NCBI RefSeq assembly: GCF_013408745.1 | Contig: NZ_JACCBJ010000001.1 | Span: 3,410,001-3,474,000, forward strand | DNA: 64,000 nucleotides | From: Leifsonia soli | GTDB taxonomy: Bacteria > Actinomycetota > Actinomycetes > Actinomycetales > Microbacteriaceae | Direction: 5' to 3' | In this document: piece after piece, positions 52,248 through 62,987 of the stretch | Numbering within the stretch: position 1 is the stretch's first letter | How the letters are laid out: each line of letters begins with the position of its first letter | Notes under the pieces: model-generated | Database searches by the model: none | Seen by the model: the letters and a program-made list of their open reading frames with translations, nothing else | Told to the model about the DNA's origin: nothing | Made by a program: the position numbers and the translations under genes

Positions 52248-55169
52248 TCAGCTCAACGTGAACGAGTCCATGTTGAAGCCTCCGTTCACCACGTACACGT
52301 AGAGGGCGTGGTATCCGGCGGGGATCGTCACGGACGTCGGGACGTTCGTGAAGATCTGCCACCCCGCGGTGGTTCCGACGGAGGTGTTGGGTATGGATGC
52401 GGTGCCGAGGGTGTTGCCGATGGTATCCAGGTCGTATCGCACCTGTCCGGTCGAGAACCCGGACGCCGCCTTGAGGGAGAGCGTGTAGGTCTTCGCCGTC
52501 GGGTTGAACACCACGTATTTCAGCCATTCGCCGTTCTCGGTGTTGCCGACGTCGAACGTCCCGGTGCTCGAGATCTCGAGGTCCGTATCACCGCCGCGGA
52601 GGTAGCCGCGGTAGGGCGCGGTGAACGAGTTCCCTGCGGTGGCGTCGTGACTCCCGAAGCCCTCGCCGCCGGTCCCATACCACTCCGATTCGATCGCGGT
52701 GCTTCCGCTGGTGTTCAGCTGGAAGATCTTCGAGAACTCGATCGAGTGCACGTTGAACCCTCCGGTTCCGACGCGGAACGTGAAGGTATGGGTGCCGAGC
52801 GGGATGCTCACCCCGTTGATGTTGACCGACTGCCACGTCTGGTAGCCGCCGGTGTTCGGCACCGATTGCGTGCCGATCCACGGGCGGCCGTCGAGGTCGA
52901 TGCTGAACGAGCCGCCTGCGGCGGTGTTCGCGACCATGACGTGGAGGTCGTACGTCCCGCTGACATTGACGGTGCTGGTGTAGTTCAGCCAATCGCCGTC
53001 GGCCAGCCAGCCGATGTTGTCACCGCAGTACGTGTCGCCGGTGCAGGCCTGCAGGTGGGTTGCGTCGGACCGGTACGCCGCGTCCGTGCCGCCGGCGCCG
53101 GAGAAGTGGTATCCGACCCCCTCGCCGCCGGTGTTGTAATCCTGCGCGAACACGTAGCCGGGGATGGTGCCCGTTCCCGTGCTGTAACCGGCCGGGACGC
53201 TCGCGCTCACCGTCGAGGTGAACTGCGAACCCGTCGACGGGATCGGCGTGATGGAGATCGCGTCGACCTTGGCGAGGTTCACACTCGACGCGAAGCCGAG
53301 GTTGAGGGTGCCGTCCGTCACCGTCACATCGAAGCTCCGGTCGAGCGCCTTGTAGCGCGCACCGGCCGCCGCGAAGATGTCCAGGTTGCTCAGCTGCGGC
53401 GCTCCTTCGGCTGAGACGGTGAAGACGCGCTGACCGGCGGAGGTGAAGAAGTTCTCCGACAGCTTGAGACCGACGCGGTAGCGTCCGGTGGGCACGGGAA
53501 ACGCGTAGCTGAAGCTCGTGCCGTTGCGCTCCGACTGGTACAGCGGGTCGTCCGCCGAACCATCGATCGCGTTGGCGTTCACCGCCGTGCCGCCCCCGGT
53601 GAAGCCGGAGTCCGCCGTGTAGTGGTCCCCGTTGACGGCGCCCCAGGTCCCGGTGCTTCCGGCGATCACATGGTACGTGTTGACCGGCGCCGTCCAGGTG
53701 AACGTGTTCGTGGAGTGCGCGGCCACCGATCGGCTGAAGGTGCTGCCGGCCTCGCCGACCTTGACGGTCTTGGCGGAGCCCGTCGTGTTGACCACCACGA
53801 GGGCTTCGCTCCCGTCAGGGTTCTTGAATGCGACGGACTTGATCCCGTCGCCGTTCGCCCCGCCGCTCGCGCCGATCCGGTAGGCCCCCGGGCGCACGAA
53901 CTTGGAGAACTGCGCGAGCTCGTAGAACTTGGGCATGTAGCTCACCGTCGCCGTGGTACCGCTGGTGTCCACGATCACCAGAGGCTCCTGCGCGTCGCTC
54001 AGGCTGGAGAACGGGCCTCCGGTCTGGTCGAGGACCATGTTCCAGTAGATGTATCCGCCCTCGCCCGCGAGCATCTCGTCGACGATCTCGCCTCCCCAGC
54101 GCTCATCTCCGGGGTAGTCGGAGGCGTTCGGGATGCCCAGGTCGGTGTGCTCCGACATCCAGGTCGAGTAGCCGGGCTTCGCCTGGTTGAACAACCCGAG
54201 GTTGGCCGTGTCGCAGTACGTCTGGCCGAAGTCGCACTCGTACGGGTGGAAGTCGATGCCGGAGACATAGGGGAGCGTTCCCGCGTTGTTGAGCATGTCG
54301 ACCGGGAACGTCCACGTGTCCCGGTTGTGCTCGTACCCGCGGATCCGCGCGCCGATGTTGCTGCTGGCGAACGTCGGGCCGAGGTAGTTGGCGATGAAGT
54401 CGGCCATCTGCGCGGAGGTGTACACCGTCGACTCGAACTTCGCCGGGTTGAGCGGCTCGTTCTGGATGCTGACGTCGTTGATGGTGATGCCGTGTGCCGC
54501 GTACGCCTGGACGTACTTGGCGAAGTAGGTCGCGTACGCCTGGTAGTAGCGCGGGTCGACGCTGGGGGTGATGAGGCTGCCGCCGCCGATGAGCGAGTTG
54601 TTGTCCTTCATCCATCCGGGTGCCGTCCATGGCGAGGCCATGATCCGGAAGGCACCGTGCGATTGTGCGGCCTGGATGTACGTGATCAGGGTGCTCTCGT
54701 CGTGGGCCACCGAGAAGTTCGCCTGGGTGAAGTCCGTACCGCCGGCGAGGTCATCGTAGCTGTAGTGGGTGGGCGAGAAGTCGTTCGATCCCATGGCGGT
54801 GCGGGTGAGGCTGAATCCGGCGCCCGCGCTGGGGTTGAACAGCTGGTCGAGGACGGCGTTGCGCTGGGCCGCTGTCACATTGCTCCGGTTCAGCACTGTC
54901 CAGCCCGACTCGTTGAAGGCGCCGCCGAAGCCGTCGATCGCCTGGTACTGGCGTGTCGGGTCGACGAGGATGTCGGGCGCGCTGCTGTCGGCGGCGAAGG
55001 TCAGGTCCGATTTGGCCGTCAGGCGGTCGCCTCCTTGTGACGTCTGCCAGTTGTGAACGGTCGTGACGGCCGCCGCCGGTTGGGTGGTGAGCGTGATGCT
55101 CGCCGCCACGAGCACGGCGGCGCCGATGGCGCCGAGCGTGCGGGTGGCATGTGATCGTGATGTGTTCAC
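52248..55169 (-). CDS. Secreted GH30 glycosidase with malectin and two CBM6-like modules
   Basis: 973 residues from GTG 55169, which has GAAGGAG upstream; ATGs further up are weaker. A signal peptide ends near TTQPAAA. The GH30 catalytic domain (about residues 60-440) has acid/base Glu238 (SIQNEPL) and nucleophile Glu340 (TWMSEHT). It is followed by the GH30 beta domain, a malectin-like module (about residues 515-665, LDIFAAAGARYKALD), and two CBM6/35-like modules with the paired motif GGEGxGxH. GH30 enzymes cut beta-1,6-galactan, beta-1,6-glucan, xylan or glucosylceramides; GH35 next door favours galactan. It is likely exported and binds polymer. Confidence 0.85.
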   Translation of the reverse strand: MNTSRSHATRTLGAIGAAVLVAASITLTTQPAAAVTTVHNWQTSQGGDRLTAKSDLTFAADSSAPDILVDPTRQYQAIDGFGGAFNESGWTVLNRSNVTAAQRNAVLDQLFNPSAGAGFSLTRTAMGSNDFSPTHYSYDDLAGGTDFTQANFSVAHDESTLITYIQAAQSHGAFRIMASPWTAPGWMKDNNSLIGGGSLITPSVDPRYYQAYATYFAKYVQAYAAHGITINDVSIQNEPLNPAKFESTVYTSAQMADFIANYLGPTFASSNIGARIRGYEHNRDTWTFPVDMLNNAGTLPYVSGIDFHPYECDFGQTYCDTANLGLFNQAKPGYSTWMSEHTDLGIPNASDYPGDERWGGEIVDEMLAGEGGYIYWNMVLDQTGGPFSSLSDAQEPLVIVDTSGTTATVSYMPKFYELAQFSKFVRPGAYRIGASGGANGDGIKSVAFKNPDGSEALVVVNTTGSAKTVKVGEAGSTFSRSVAAHSTNTFTWTAPVNTYHVIAGSTGTWGAVNGDHYTADSGFTGGGTAVNANAIDGSADDPLYQSERNGTSFSYAFPVPTGRYRVGLKLSENFFTSAGQRVFTVSAEGAPQLSNLDIFAAAGARYKALDRSFDVTVTDGTLNLGFASSVNLAKVDAISITPIPSTGSQFTSTVSASVPAGYSTGTGTIPGYVFAQDYNTGGEGVGYHFSGAGGTDAAYRSDATHLQACTGDTYCGDNIGWLADGDWLNYTSTVNVSGTYDLHVMVANTAAGGSFSIDLDGRPWIGTQSVPNTGGYQTWQSVNINGVSIPLGTHTFTFRVGTGGFNVHSIEFSKIFQLNTSGSTAIESEWYGTGGEGFGSHDATAGNSFTAPYRGYLRGGDTDLEISSTGTFDVGNTENGEWLKYVVFNPTAKTYTLSLKAASGFSTGQVRYDLDTIGNTLGTASIPNTSVGTTAGWQIFTNVPTSVTIPAGYHALYVYVVNGGFNMDSFTLS

Positions 55170-55202
55170 CGCTACTCCTTCGTGGTGCATGAGATGCAGC
55201 CG

Positions 55203-55218
55203 GCGCACGGTCGTGCGC
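55203..55218. promoter_or_regulatory. Palindrome upstream of the GH30 gene
   Basis: GCGCACG and CGTGCGC flank a two-base centre, 34 bases before the GH30 start. It may be an operator or an mRNA hairpin in the leader. Confidence 0.45.
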
Positions 55219-55325
55219 GGCCGGTGATGCGACCGGAAGCGTGGGTAAGCGACGGCCTGGTCGACGGCCCGTCACGCGGTGGTGCGGCAGTGCTCCTCTC
55301 GGTCGGTCGGGTTGGGTGTCCCGGC

Positions 55326-57224
55326 TCAGGGGCGGACCGGGTGATCCCTTCGGATCAGGAAGACGTGGTGGCCGGGCGGGAGGTCGAGGGTCGCCGATCC
55401 GTCCGCGATGGCCACCTCGGGTGCGCGGCGCGCGGTGCCGTGCCGGGGGATGAGCGCCCCGCCGGCCACCCCGTCGAGCCGGATGCGCACCGTCGTGGAG
55501 CCGGGGCCCCAGCGCACGATGTGGAGGATGTCGTCTGCGGCGCCGTGCCGTATGGTCGCCAGCGTCTCCCGTGCAGGCGACCCGTCCGGGCGGGCGGCCA
55601 AGAGACGGACGGAAGCCAGTGCGTCCCACCCGGAACGGGGGCCGACGCGGAGCACTGGACGGCCGGCGGCTTCGAGCCCGGCGATGACTGACGCGTCGAC
55701 ACCGCAGAGGTCCGGCACGATCAGTGGACGAGCGCTGCTCGCGTCCGCTTCGGATGTGGTGTCCCAGAGGTCGTAGGCGATCCCGCGGGCGGTGAGTTCG
55801 GAGAGCGTGGCGTCCCATGCGGCGTAGGGCGCCGCGCGGTCGACGTCGGACCACGGGACATCAGGTACGCGGGCTGTTCCGGTCACGGTGTACGCATCGA
55901 AGGCGTCCGGACGGTGCCAGACGACCTCCACCCCGGGTTCGACGGGTCGTCCGACGCCGCCGGCCTCGTGCGACAGGAGGAGGTCGTCGACGGGTGCGAA
56001 GAAGGCGCTACGCTCGCCGTCAGCGCTCAGTGGCGAGAACTCCCAGTTCTCGCGGTCGGCGAGCATGTACAGGTTGGCGCCGGCGAATCCGAGGGTGACG
56101 GCAGCCCCCGACCAGATCTGCTGCTCGAGCGGCGTCGGATCAGGGTAGGCCACGTCCTCGCCGGGGGACCGCCAGATTCCCGCCTGCAGCTCCGGCACCC
56201 ACGGGACGGGTTCGCCTGCGGCTCGGGCTGTCGCGGCTGATCGCGCCAGCCGGTGGATGTCGGCGGTGTCGAGAGGCGGGATGTAGTAGTGGTCCTCCCC
56301 GGTGATCGCGTCGGCGATCGCGCGGATGTCGCGATGGGCGACGGGAACATCGTGGACCGGGTGTGTCACGAGGTTGACGGTGTACAGCAGCGCGTCGCCG
56401 CCGAGGGCGGTGTGCATGTCGCGCAGGGCACGGAGATAGCCGCCGGTCGCGTCGGTCTTGTACCGGATCCAGTCGTGGAGGCGTCGCCGATGCGCCGCTC
56501 CCACCGCTCCGGCAGGTCTGCGCGGCGGGGAGGCGGCGCGCAGTGCGACGCCGGCATCGGCCCAGGCGGCCTGGAGCTCGGCGTCGTCCGCGTACCGCCC
56601 GACCAGCCATGCGCGGAAGGCGTCGACGGAACTGTCGCTGTAGTCGGCGGCGTACATCGCGTCCTGGAAGCAGCTGCTCGGCTCGTTGTCCAGCTGCATC
56701 GCGACCACGGGGCCCCGCGGGTGCGCGAAATCGCCGACCGCGTCCCACACCGCACGGAACCAGCCGCGGACGGCATCGAGGTAGCGCTCGTCGGTGTAGC
56801 TGGGCACGGGGTGGAGGAACGGAGGGTTGTATCCGATCACCACCTCTCCCGAGTCGTCGCGGGCGAGGAGCTCCTGCCGGGCGAGGAGCCAGTCGGGGTA
56901 TCCGCCTCCCGGCTCCTCCGCGCAGATCCAGGGGCCGGGTTTGAGCTGGACGAGCACACCGAGTTCGGAGCACAGGCTCAGGAACCGGCGCACGTCGAGC
57001 CGCGGGTCGCGGCGACCGTCGAAGTCGAGCTCGCCCGGCCGGGGCTCGTGGCGGCGCCAGGACAGGTAGGTGCTCACGACCCGGACGCCGGCGTCGCGTG
57101 CGGCGCGGAGGGCGGGCTCCCACTCTTCTGGACGCATCCGCCAGAACTGGATCTCCCCGGCGAGGAACGGGATCGCCTCACCGTCAACGATGATCGCCCC
57201 GTCGCGGGCGACGACCCTGCTCAT
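55326..57224 (-). CDS. GH35 beta-galactosidase-like protein
   Basis: 632 residues. The GH35 barrel is visible from [10 protein letters not shown] through [19 protein letters not shown], which is the family hallmark. The acid/base is Glu181 (QLDNEPS) and the nucleophile is probably Glu345 (VPELQAG). No signal peptide, so it acts inside the cell on imported oligosaccharides. ATG 57224 overlaps the permease stop (ATGA). It would remove terminal beta-galactose from fragments released by the secreted GH30. Confidence 0.85.
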   Translation of the reverse strand: MSRVVARDGAIIVDGEAIPFLAGEIQFWRMRPEEWEPALRAARDAGVRVVSTYLSWRRHEPRPGELDFDGRRDPRLDVRRFLSLCSELGVLVQLKPGPWICAEEPGGGYPDWLLARQELLARDDSGEVVIGYNPPFLHPVPSYTDERYLDAVRGWFRAVWDAVGDFAHPRGPVVAMQLDNEPSSCFQDAMYAADYSDSSVDAFRAWLVGRYADDAELQAAWADAGVALRAASPPRRPAGAVGAAHRRRLHDWIRYKTDATGGYLRALRDMHTALGGDALLYTVNLVTHPVHDVPVAHRDIRAIADAITGEDHYYIPPLDTADIHRLARSAATARAAGEPVPWVPELQAGIWRSPGEDVAYPDPTPLEQQIWSGAAVTLGFAGANLYMLADRENWEFSPLSADGERSAFFAPVDDLLLSHEAGGVGRPVEPGVEVVWHRPDAFDAYTVTGTARVPDVPWSDVDRAAPYAAWDATLSELTARGIAYDLWDTTSEADASSARPLIVPDLCGVDASVIAGLEAAGRPVLRVGPRSGWDALASVRLLAARPDGSPARETLATIRHGAADDILHIVRWGPGSTTVRIRLDGVAGGALIPRHGTARRAPEVAIADGSATLDLPPGHHVFLIRRDHPVRP

Positions 57225-58114
57225 CCCTTGACCCCTCCCGCTGCATTGCCCGCCACCAGCCAACGCTGGATGACGCTGAACAGGATGATGCTGGGGATGG
57301 CCACGAGGATGGACATGGCGGCGAGCTGGTTCCACGACACCTCGTAGGCGCTGGAGAGCTGGGAGAGGCCCACCGGCAGCGTGCGGTTCTCGTCGCTGTT
57401 GGTGAAGGTCAGAGCGAAGGTGAACTCCTCCCACGCGCCGATGAAGATGAAGATCCCGGCTGCCACGACTCCCGGGCGGGCCGCGGGAAGGGCGGCGTAC
57501 CACATCGCCCCGAACCAGCCGCAGCCATCGATCCTCGCGGCCTCGTCGATGTCTTTGGGGATCTGGTCGAACGCCGTCTTCATAAGCCACGCCCCGAGGG
57601 GAGCCGACGAGCTCACCTGCGCGAGCACGAGCGCCCAGGGGGTGTCGATGAGGTTGAGACCGGACACGATGTTGAACAGCGGGATGATCAACAGCACGGA
57701 CGGGAACATCTGCGTCGCGAGAAGACCGATGACGATCGCGATCTTGCCGCGGAACTGGAAACGCGACAACGCGTACCCGGCCATCACCCCGATGAGCAGG
57801 CCGATGGCGACCGTGCAGACGCTGACCAGCACCGAGTTGCCGAGCCAGGAGAGGAAGTTGCCGCGGCCGATGACATAGACGAAGTTGTCGAAAGTGGGAT
57901 GCGCCGGGATGAGCGCAGGCGGCGACTGGTAGAGCTCGGCCCGTGTCTTGAACGCGTCGGAGACGATCCCGAGCATCGGGAGGAGCGCGAACGCGGCAAG
58001 CACCAGAGCGCCGATCCACAGCAGGACGCGCGAGGGCCGGGCACGACGCCGGCGTCGTCGCTGAGTGGGCGCCGCTGCCCGGCGCGTGGGGAGTCGTTCG
58101 GCTGTCGCGGTCAT
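57221..58114 (-). CDS. Carbohydrate ABC transporter permease (MalG-like)
   Basis: 297 residues with a basic N-terminus and six helices. The EAA loop is [25 protein letters not shown] 58114 overlaps the stop of the partner permease (ATGA). CUT1-type, no ATPase in the operon. Confidence 0.87.
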   Translation of the reverse strand: MTATAERLPTRRAAAPTQRRRRRRARPSRVLLWIGALVLAAFALLPMLGIVSDAFKTRAELYQSPPALIPAHPTFDNFVYVIGRGNFLSWLGNSVLVSVCTVAIGLLIGVMAGYALSRFQFRGKIAIVIGLLATQMFPSVLLIIPLFNIVSGLNLIDTPWALVLAQVSSSAPLGAWLMKTAFDQIPKDIDEAARIDGCGWFGAMWYAALPAARPGVVAAGIFIFIGAWEEFTFALTFTNSDENRTLPVGLSQLSSAYEVSWNQLAAMSILVAIPSIILFSVIQRWLVAGNAAGGVKG

Positions 58115-59043
58115 GCGAGAGCGTCCTTTCCGAAGGCCCGGATGTACAGGGCGGACCCGAGCGCGACGATCGCGAACAGAATCATCGACAACGCCGAGGC
58201 GTAGCCGAAGTCGAAGCTGCTGAAGGCGTTCTTGTACACGAACGTCGTGAGGATGTCGGTGGCGCCCGCCGGGCCGCCGCCCGTCATCACGTAGATCAGG
58301 CTGAAGTTGTTGAACGTCCAGATGAGGGCCATCAGGGTGCTCGTCAGCAGCATCGGCTTCAGCAGGGGAAGGGTCAGGCTCCAGAAGGACCGTGCCCAGC
58401 TCGCGCCGTCGACTCCCGCCGCCTCGTAGATCTCCGCGGGGATGGACGCCATGCCCGCGATGAGGAGCACCATGATGAAGGGGAAGCCCCGCCAGACGTT
58501 GGCTGCGATGACGGCGCCCAGCGCGGTGCCCGGGTCCGCCAGCCACGCGTGCTCCAGGCCTCGGAGGCCGAGGACGCCGAGGATCTGGTTGATCATGCCG
58601 TAGTCCGGTTGGTAGAGCAGTTTCCAGGCGAGTGCACCGACCACCACCGGAGTCGCCCAGGGGAGCACGAAGACCGCGCGGAGCACCCGGGCGCCCGCCA
58701 GCTGCTGCAGCAGGAGGGCGCCGGCCATGGCCACGACGAGCTGGAGGGCGACCGAGCCGACGGTCCAGGCGATGCTGTTGGCGAACACGCCCCAGACGGC
58801 GGAGTCGGTGAACGCCCGCACGTAGTTCTCGAAGCCGATGAACTCCCACCCCTCGTGCTTGGTGGGGTTGACGTCGAAGAAGCTCTGGATGGCGACGTTG
58901 ACGATCGGGTAGACCACGAAGACGCCGACCGCCAGCAGTGCGGGTGCCAGGAACAGGTACGGCGTCAGCCGCGACCGCCAGTGCAGGCCTCGTGGGCCGG
59001 ACCGGGTGGTCCGGCCCACGAGGGCGGGTGCTGCTTGGGTCAC
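58111..59043 (-). CDS. Carbohydrate ABC transporter permease (MalF-like)
   Basis: 310 residues with six helices and EAA loop [25 protein letters not shown] 59043 overlaps the binding-protein stop (ATGA). It pairs with the following permease gene. Confidence 0.87.
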   Translation of the reverse strand: MTQAAPALVGRTTRSGPRGLHWRSRLTPYLFLAPALLAVGVFVVYPIVNVAIQSFFDVNPTKHEGWEFIGFENYVRAFTDSAVWGVFANSIAWTVGSVALQLVVAMAGALLLQQLAGARVLRAVFVLPWATPVVVGALAWKLLYQPDYGMINQILGVLGLRGLEHAWLADPGTALGAVIAANVWRGFPFIMVLLIAGMASIPAEIYEAAGVDGASWARSFWSLTLPLLKPMLLTSTLMALIWTFNNFSLIYVMTGGGPAGATDILTTFVYKNAFSSFDFGYASALSMILFAIVALGSALYIRAFGKDALA

Positions 59044-60272
59044 TTCAGCGCCTTGTCCGAGGCGGCCGCCGCCTCGTCGAGGGCATCCTTCGCGGACTTC
59101 GTGCCGGAGAGCGCAGCCTGGACGGCGTTGCCGAGCGCCGTGTCGACGTCGCCGGCCTGGGCCACGGTCGGCCGCGAGCGCGCCTCCTCGAGCACCTTGG
59201 CGAATGCGCTGATCGAGGGGTCGTCCTTGAACGCGGGGTCATCGTAGAGCGAGGTCTTCACCGGCAGGTAGCCGAGAGCGCTCGCCCACTTCTTCTGCAC
59301 CGAGTCCTGCATCAGCCAGCTGACGAACGTCTTGGCCGCGTCGGCGTGCTTGGTGTTCTTGAGGACGAGCAGATCCAGGCCGCCGAGGACGGTGGCCGCC
59401 TCCTTGTCCTTCGGCAGCGGCGCGACGGCCCACTTGCCGTCGATTCCTGCGCTCTTGAGCGAGGGGATCATCCACGGCCCGGACGTCATCATGGCGAGCT
59501 TGCCCGAGACGAAAGGTCCCTTCAGGTCGTCCTCCGTCGCGGTCGCCATGCCCGCAGGCATCGCGCTCTTCTGCAGGTCGACCCAGAGCTGGAGGGCGCG
59601 GACACCGTCGGCGGAGTTGAACTCGGCCTTGGTCTGGGCCTTGTTGAGGACGTCGGCGCCCGACTGCCACAGCCACGGGTAGAACTCGAATCCGCCCCAG
59701 CCGCCGAACAGCCCGACACCGTGCACATCGCCCGTCGTGAGCTTCTGCGCCGCACTGGTGAACTCGTCCCACGTCGCCGGGGGCTGCGAGATCCCGGCCG
59801 CGCTGAGCAGGTCGGTGCGGTAGAACAGAGCCAGCGCCGAGACATCGATCGGGACCCCGTAGAGCTTGCCGTCCTTGGTCACAGCATCGAGGCTCGCGGG
59901 GAAGTAGTCACTCTTCGTGCCGGCCGCGTCGCCGAGGGGGAGCGCCCAGCCGGACGCGATGAACTGCGAGGCCCGCGGCGGCTCGACCCGCGCGATGTCG
60001 GGTCCCTTGCCTCCGGCGATCTGGGTGGTCAGCTTGTCGTAGTAGCTCGAATCGTTGTCACGGATGAGCTTGACGGTGATGTTCGGGTGCGCCTTCTCGA
60101 AGTCCGCGAGCTGGGCTGTGAACTGAGCCGACTCGGCGTCGCTGAACTGCTCCTGGAAGGTGATGGTGACCTTCTCGTCGCCGCTGCCGCCGGATGACGC
60201 GCAGCCGGCGAAGGCGGCGATCACCAGGGGTGCGGCAGCGAGCGCTGCCAGCCGTCGGGTGGTGGTTCTCAT
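59040..60272 (-). CDS. Sugar ABC transporter substrate-binding lipoprotein
   Basis: 410 residues with a signal peptide and lipobox AAFAGCASS (Cys near residue 24). The mature protein is of the family 1 type ([20 protein letters not shown], then [15 protein letters not shown]). ATG 60272 follows AAGGAGG at ten bases; an in-frame ATG at 60293 is less likely. It brings oligosaccharides to the two permeases, for cleavage by the GH35 and GH3 enzymes. Confidence 0.87.
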   Translation of the reverse strand: MRTTTRRLAALAAAPLVIAAFAGCASSGGSGDEKVTITFQEQFSDAESAQFTAQLADFEKAHPNITVKLIRDNDSSYYDKLTTQIAGGKGPDIARVEPPRASQFIASGWALPLGDAAGTKSDYFPASLDAVTKDGKLYGVPIDVSALALFYRTDLLSAAGISQPPATWDEFTSAAQKLTTGDVHGVGLFGGWGGFEFYPWLWQSGADVLNKAQTKAEFNSADGVRALQLWVDLQKSAMPAGMATATEDDLKGPFVSGKLAMMTSGPWMIPSLKSAGIDGKWAVAPLPKDKEAATVLGGLDLLVLKNTKHADAAKTFVSWLMQDSVQKKWASALGYLPVKTSLYDDPAFKDDPSISAFAKVLEEARSRPTVAQAGDVDTALGNAVQAALSGTKSAKDALDEAAAASDKALK

Positions 60273-60318
60273 GAGCGGAATGCCTCCTTGCATTGGTGGG
60301 GGTACGGGGTGGTGCGGG

Positions 60319-62811
60319 TCAGTCGGTCGTCAGCTCCTCGCTGCGGACCGTGGCCGTGACGCTCAGCCGGAGGTCGCGACTGGAGCGGGCGGCGTGGAAC
60401 ACGTAGAAGCCGTCGGGGATCTCCCAATCGTGGCGTTCCGTGTTCCAGATCTCGAGGGCGCGGCGGTCGATCGCGACGGTTGCCGTCGCCGTCTCACCGG
60501 CGCGCACATCCACGTTCGCGAAGCCCGCCAGCCAGCGGACGGGGCGCTCGACCGACGAGTGCGGGCTCTCCAGATAGATCTGGACGATCTCGCGGCTGTC
60601 GCGTGCCCCGACATTGGTGACGGTGACGGACGCGGTCAGTTCGTCGACAGGGCCCTCGACGCTCAGGGCCTCATAGAGCCAGGTGCCGTAGCCCAGACCG
60701 TAGCCGAACTCGCGGGCGGGAGTTCGCGACGTCCTGTCCCATTCCCGGTAGCCGACGTGGATGCCCTCGGAGTAGTCGATGACCCCGTTCTTCGGGAGGG
60801 TCGAGCGGACGGGCACGTCGTCCTCCGCCGCCGGAAGCGTCCAGGGCAGCCGCCCGGACGGCTCGATCCGGCCGGTGAGCGCATCCGCGAGCCCGCCGCC
60901 CGCCTCCTGTCCTGGCAGCCACCACCACAGGGTGGCCGCGGTCCGGTCGAGCCAGGGGAGGATCACCGGGGCGCCGGCGTTGACCACGACGACGGTGCGG
61001 GGATTGGCTTCCAGGATGCGCTCCACCAGCTCGTCCTGGCGGCCCGGCAGGCGCAGGTTCTGACGGTCCCAGCCCTCCGACTCCGTCTCCTCGTTGGTGC
61101 CGACGACGACGATAGCGACGTCCGCCGAGCGGGCGGCCTCGACGGCCGCCTCGAGCTCCTGTGCCGCGGTCTGCTGCTGAACCTCGTGGCGGAGGACGAA
61201 GCGCACGAACCGGCCGTACGCGCCGGCGTCGACGACCTGCTGCTCGGACTCGATGAGCAGGTCGACCGGCCGGTCCCCGACGAGGATGTCGCGAGCGGGC
61301 CCGCCAGGCAGATTGGCAGAGGAGTCGAGGATCACGTCGTGATCGGCGCGACGGTCGGAGGCGGAGACGACGTCGCCGTCGAAACGGATGCGGTGCCAGC
61401 CGGACACGCCGACATCCACCCGGTGCACGCCCGGTCCGGTGAGGCGCACGATCGCCTGGATGCGAGCGCTCACGGCGTCCGCGGGGGCTCCGCGGTTCCA
61501 GCCCTCATCAGCCGTAACGGCGACCGGGTCGCCGACGACATCCCCCTTCCCATCGAGGAATGTGAGGAGGTAGCCGGGGCGCCCATCGGGCGTCGTCACG
61601 AGTGCCGGGTCGATCGGACGGGGGTGGGCTCGTCCGGCGGCACCGCGGTACAGGCCGATGGTGGCCTCGGGGAGGGCTTCGGTCAGTGCCGCCAGCGGCT
61701 CGGAGAGCCCAGGGGCGGTCACGAATGCGCTCCCACCGCCCTGGACGAACGGTTCGACCGCGTTGGGGCCGATCAGGGCGACCGAGCGCACGGCGGTCTG
61801 CGCCACGGGGAGGGCCCCGTCGTTCCGCAGCACGACGATCGACCGGGCGACGGCCTCCCGCAGCAGCGCGCGCGTCGCGGGGAGGGTCGGCAGGTCGAGC
61901 GGAGCCTGCTGGCGCCGGGCGTCCCCGACCGCTCCGACACGCTCGCCGAGCCGGATGATCCGGTCCACCTTGTCGTCGATGGTCTGTGCGGGTACCAGCC
62001 CGGCCTTCACGGCGTCGACGAGCGCGGCCCCCCAGGGGCCGTCCGGTCCCGGCATGACGAGGTCGAGACCGCCGAGCGCCGACGCGACCGTCGAGCCGGT
62101 GGCGAGCCAGTCGCTGACGACGACGCCGTCGAATCCCCATTCGCCCTTGAGGATGCCGTTGATGAGGGGGCCGTGCTCGGTCGCCGGAGCGCTGAGCTCT
62201 CCGTCGTCGACCCCGTTGTACGCGGCCATCACCGACCAGACGCCTGCGTGCACCACCGCGCGTTCGAACGGTGCGAGGTACACCTCCCGCAGGGCACGCT
62301 CGCAGAGGCGCGACCGGTATGTGGTCCGCTCGGTCTCGGACTCGTTGCCGAGGTAGTGCTTCACGCACATCGCGACGCCGGTCGACTGGGTCGCCTCGAT
62401 GAGCGCCGAGGCCAGGATGCCGGTGAGCAGCGGATCCTCTGAGAAGGCTTCGAAGTGCCGCCCGCCGTACGGCGTCCGCTGGAGGTTAACGACCGGTGCC
62501 AGCAGCACATCGACCCCCTTGCGGTGCGCCTCCATGCCGAGCAGGTGACCGAGCCGGGAGAGCAGCCGGGTGTCGAAAGTCGCCGCGAGCGCGGACGGCG
62601 AGGGCAGCTGCGCCGACGGCCGCACGTCGTCATCGATCCCCCGCACGCCGATCGGTCCGTCCGAGAGCACGATCGGGCGGAGGCCGCTCGAGGGGAGCGC
62701 ACGAAGTGTCCAGGAGGTGGCACCGGTGAGGAGTCGCACCGCCTCGTCCAGGTCCGCGACGTGAGTGCGGGGACGCACGTCCGCGTGCGGAACGGTCATC
62801 GGTGTGGGCAT
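60319..62811 (-). CDS. GH3 beta-glycosidase with inserted PA14-like domain
   Basis: 830 residues. The first (beta/alpha)8 domain ends with the nucleophile Asp234 in VVVSDWLATG; KHY (residues 151-153) and the SDGPIGVRG loop line the active site. The alpha/beta sandwich is interrupted by a PA14-like insert (about residues 380-520), and a fibronectin-type III-like domain closes the protein. No signal peptide: it is cytoplasmic. ATG 62811 is set by AGGAG nearby. Family 3 enzymes with this layout are mostly beta-glucosidases or beta-xylosidases. It is the first gene of the minus-strand operon. Confidence 0.86.
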   Translation of the reverse strand: MPTPMTVPHADVRPRTHVADLDEAVRLLTGATSWTLRALPSSGLRPIVLSDGPIGVRGIDDDVRPSAQLPSPSALAATFDTRLLSRLGHLLGMEAHRKGVDVLLAPVVNLQRTPYGGRHFEAFSEDPLLTGILASALIEATQSTGVAMCVKHYLGNESETERTTYRSRLCERALREVYLAPFERAVVHAGVWSVMAAYNGVDDGELSAPATEHGPLINGILKGEWGFDGVVVSDWLATGSTVASALGGLDLVMPGPDGPWGAALVDAVKAGLVPAQTIDDKVDRIIRLGERVGAVGDARRQQAPLDLPTLPATRALLREAVARSIVVLRNDGALPVAQTAVRSVALIGPNAVEPFVQGGGSAFVTAPGLSEPLAALTEALPEATIGLYRGAAGRAHPRPIDPALVTTPDGRPGYLLTFLDGKGDVVGDPVAVTADEGWNRGAPADAVSARIQAIVRLTGPGVHRVDVGVSGWHRIRFDGDVVSASDRRADHDVILDSSANLPGGPARDILVGDRPVDLLIESEQQVVDAGAYGRFVRFVLRHEVQQQTAAQELEAAVEAARSADVAIVVVGTNEETESEGWDRQNLRLPGRQDELVERILEANPRTVVVVNAGAPVILPWLDRTAATLWWWLPGQEAGGGLADALTGRIEPSGRLPWTLPAAEDDVPVRSTLPKNGVIDYSEGIHVGYREWDRTSRTPAREFGYGLGYGTWLYEALSVEGPVDELTASVTVTNVGARDSREIVQIYLESPHSSVERPVRWLAGFANVDVRAGETATATVAIDRRALEIWNTERHDWEIPDGFYVFHAARSSRDLRLSVTATVRSEELTTD

Positions 62812-62883
62812 CTTCGCTCCTCTAGGCGGTTCTCTCGGCCGTTCTGGTCCGGCCGAAGCGACCGTGGGAGCGAGACTAGCAAT

Positions 62884-62939
62884 ACTTACTGACCTGTACG
62901 CAAGTAGAACGGGCAACATTTTTGAAAAAACTTACTGAC
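62884..62939. promoter_or_regulatory. Repeated operator-like site between GH3 and TetR genes
   Basis: ACTTACTGAC occurs at 62884-62893 and again at 62930-62939, in direct orientation. The second copy continues into TGACTGGTCA, a short palindrome, and lies between a TTGAAA (-35-like) and a CATAAAG (-10-like) of the rightward TetR promoter. Confidence 0.55.
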
Positions 62940-62987
62940 TGGTCATAAAGTTGAGGGACGAGAACGCTCGAGGACGAGGAGCACCCC

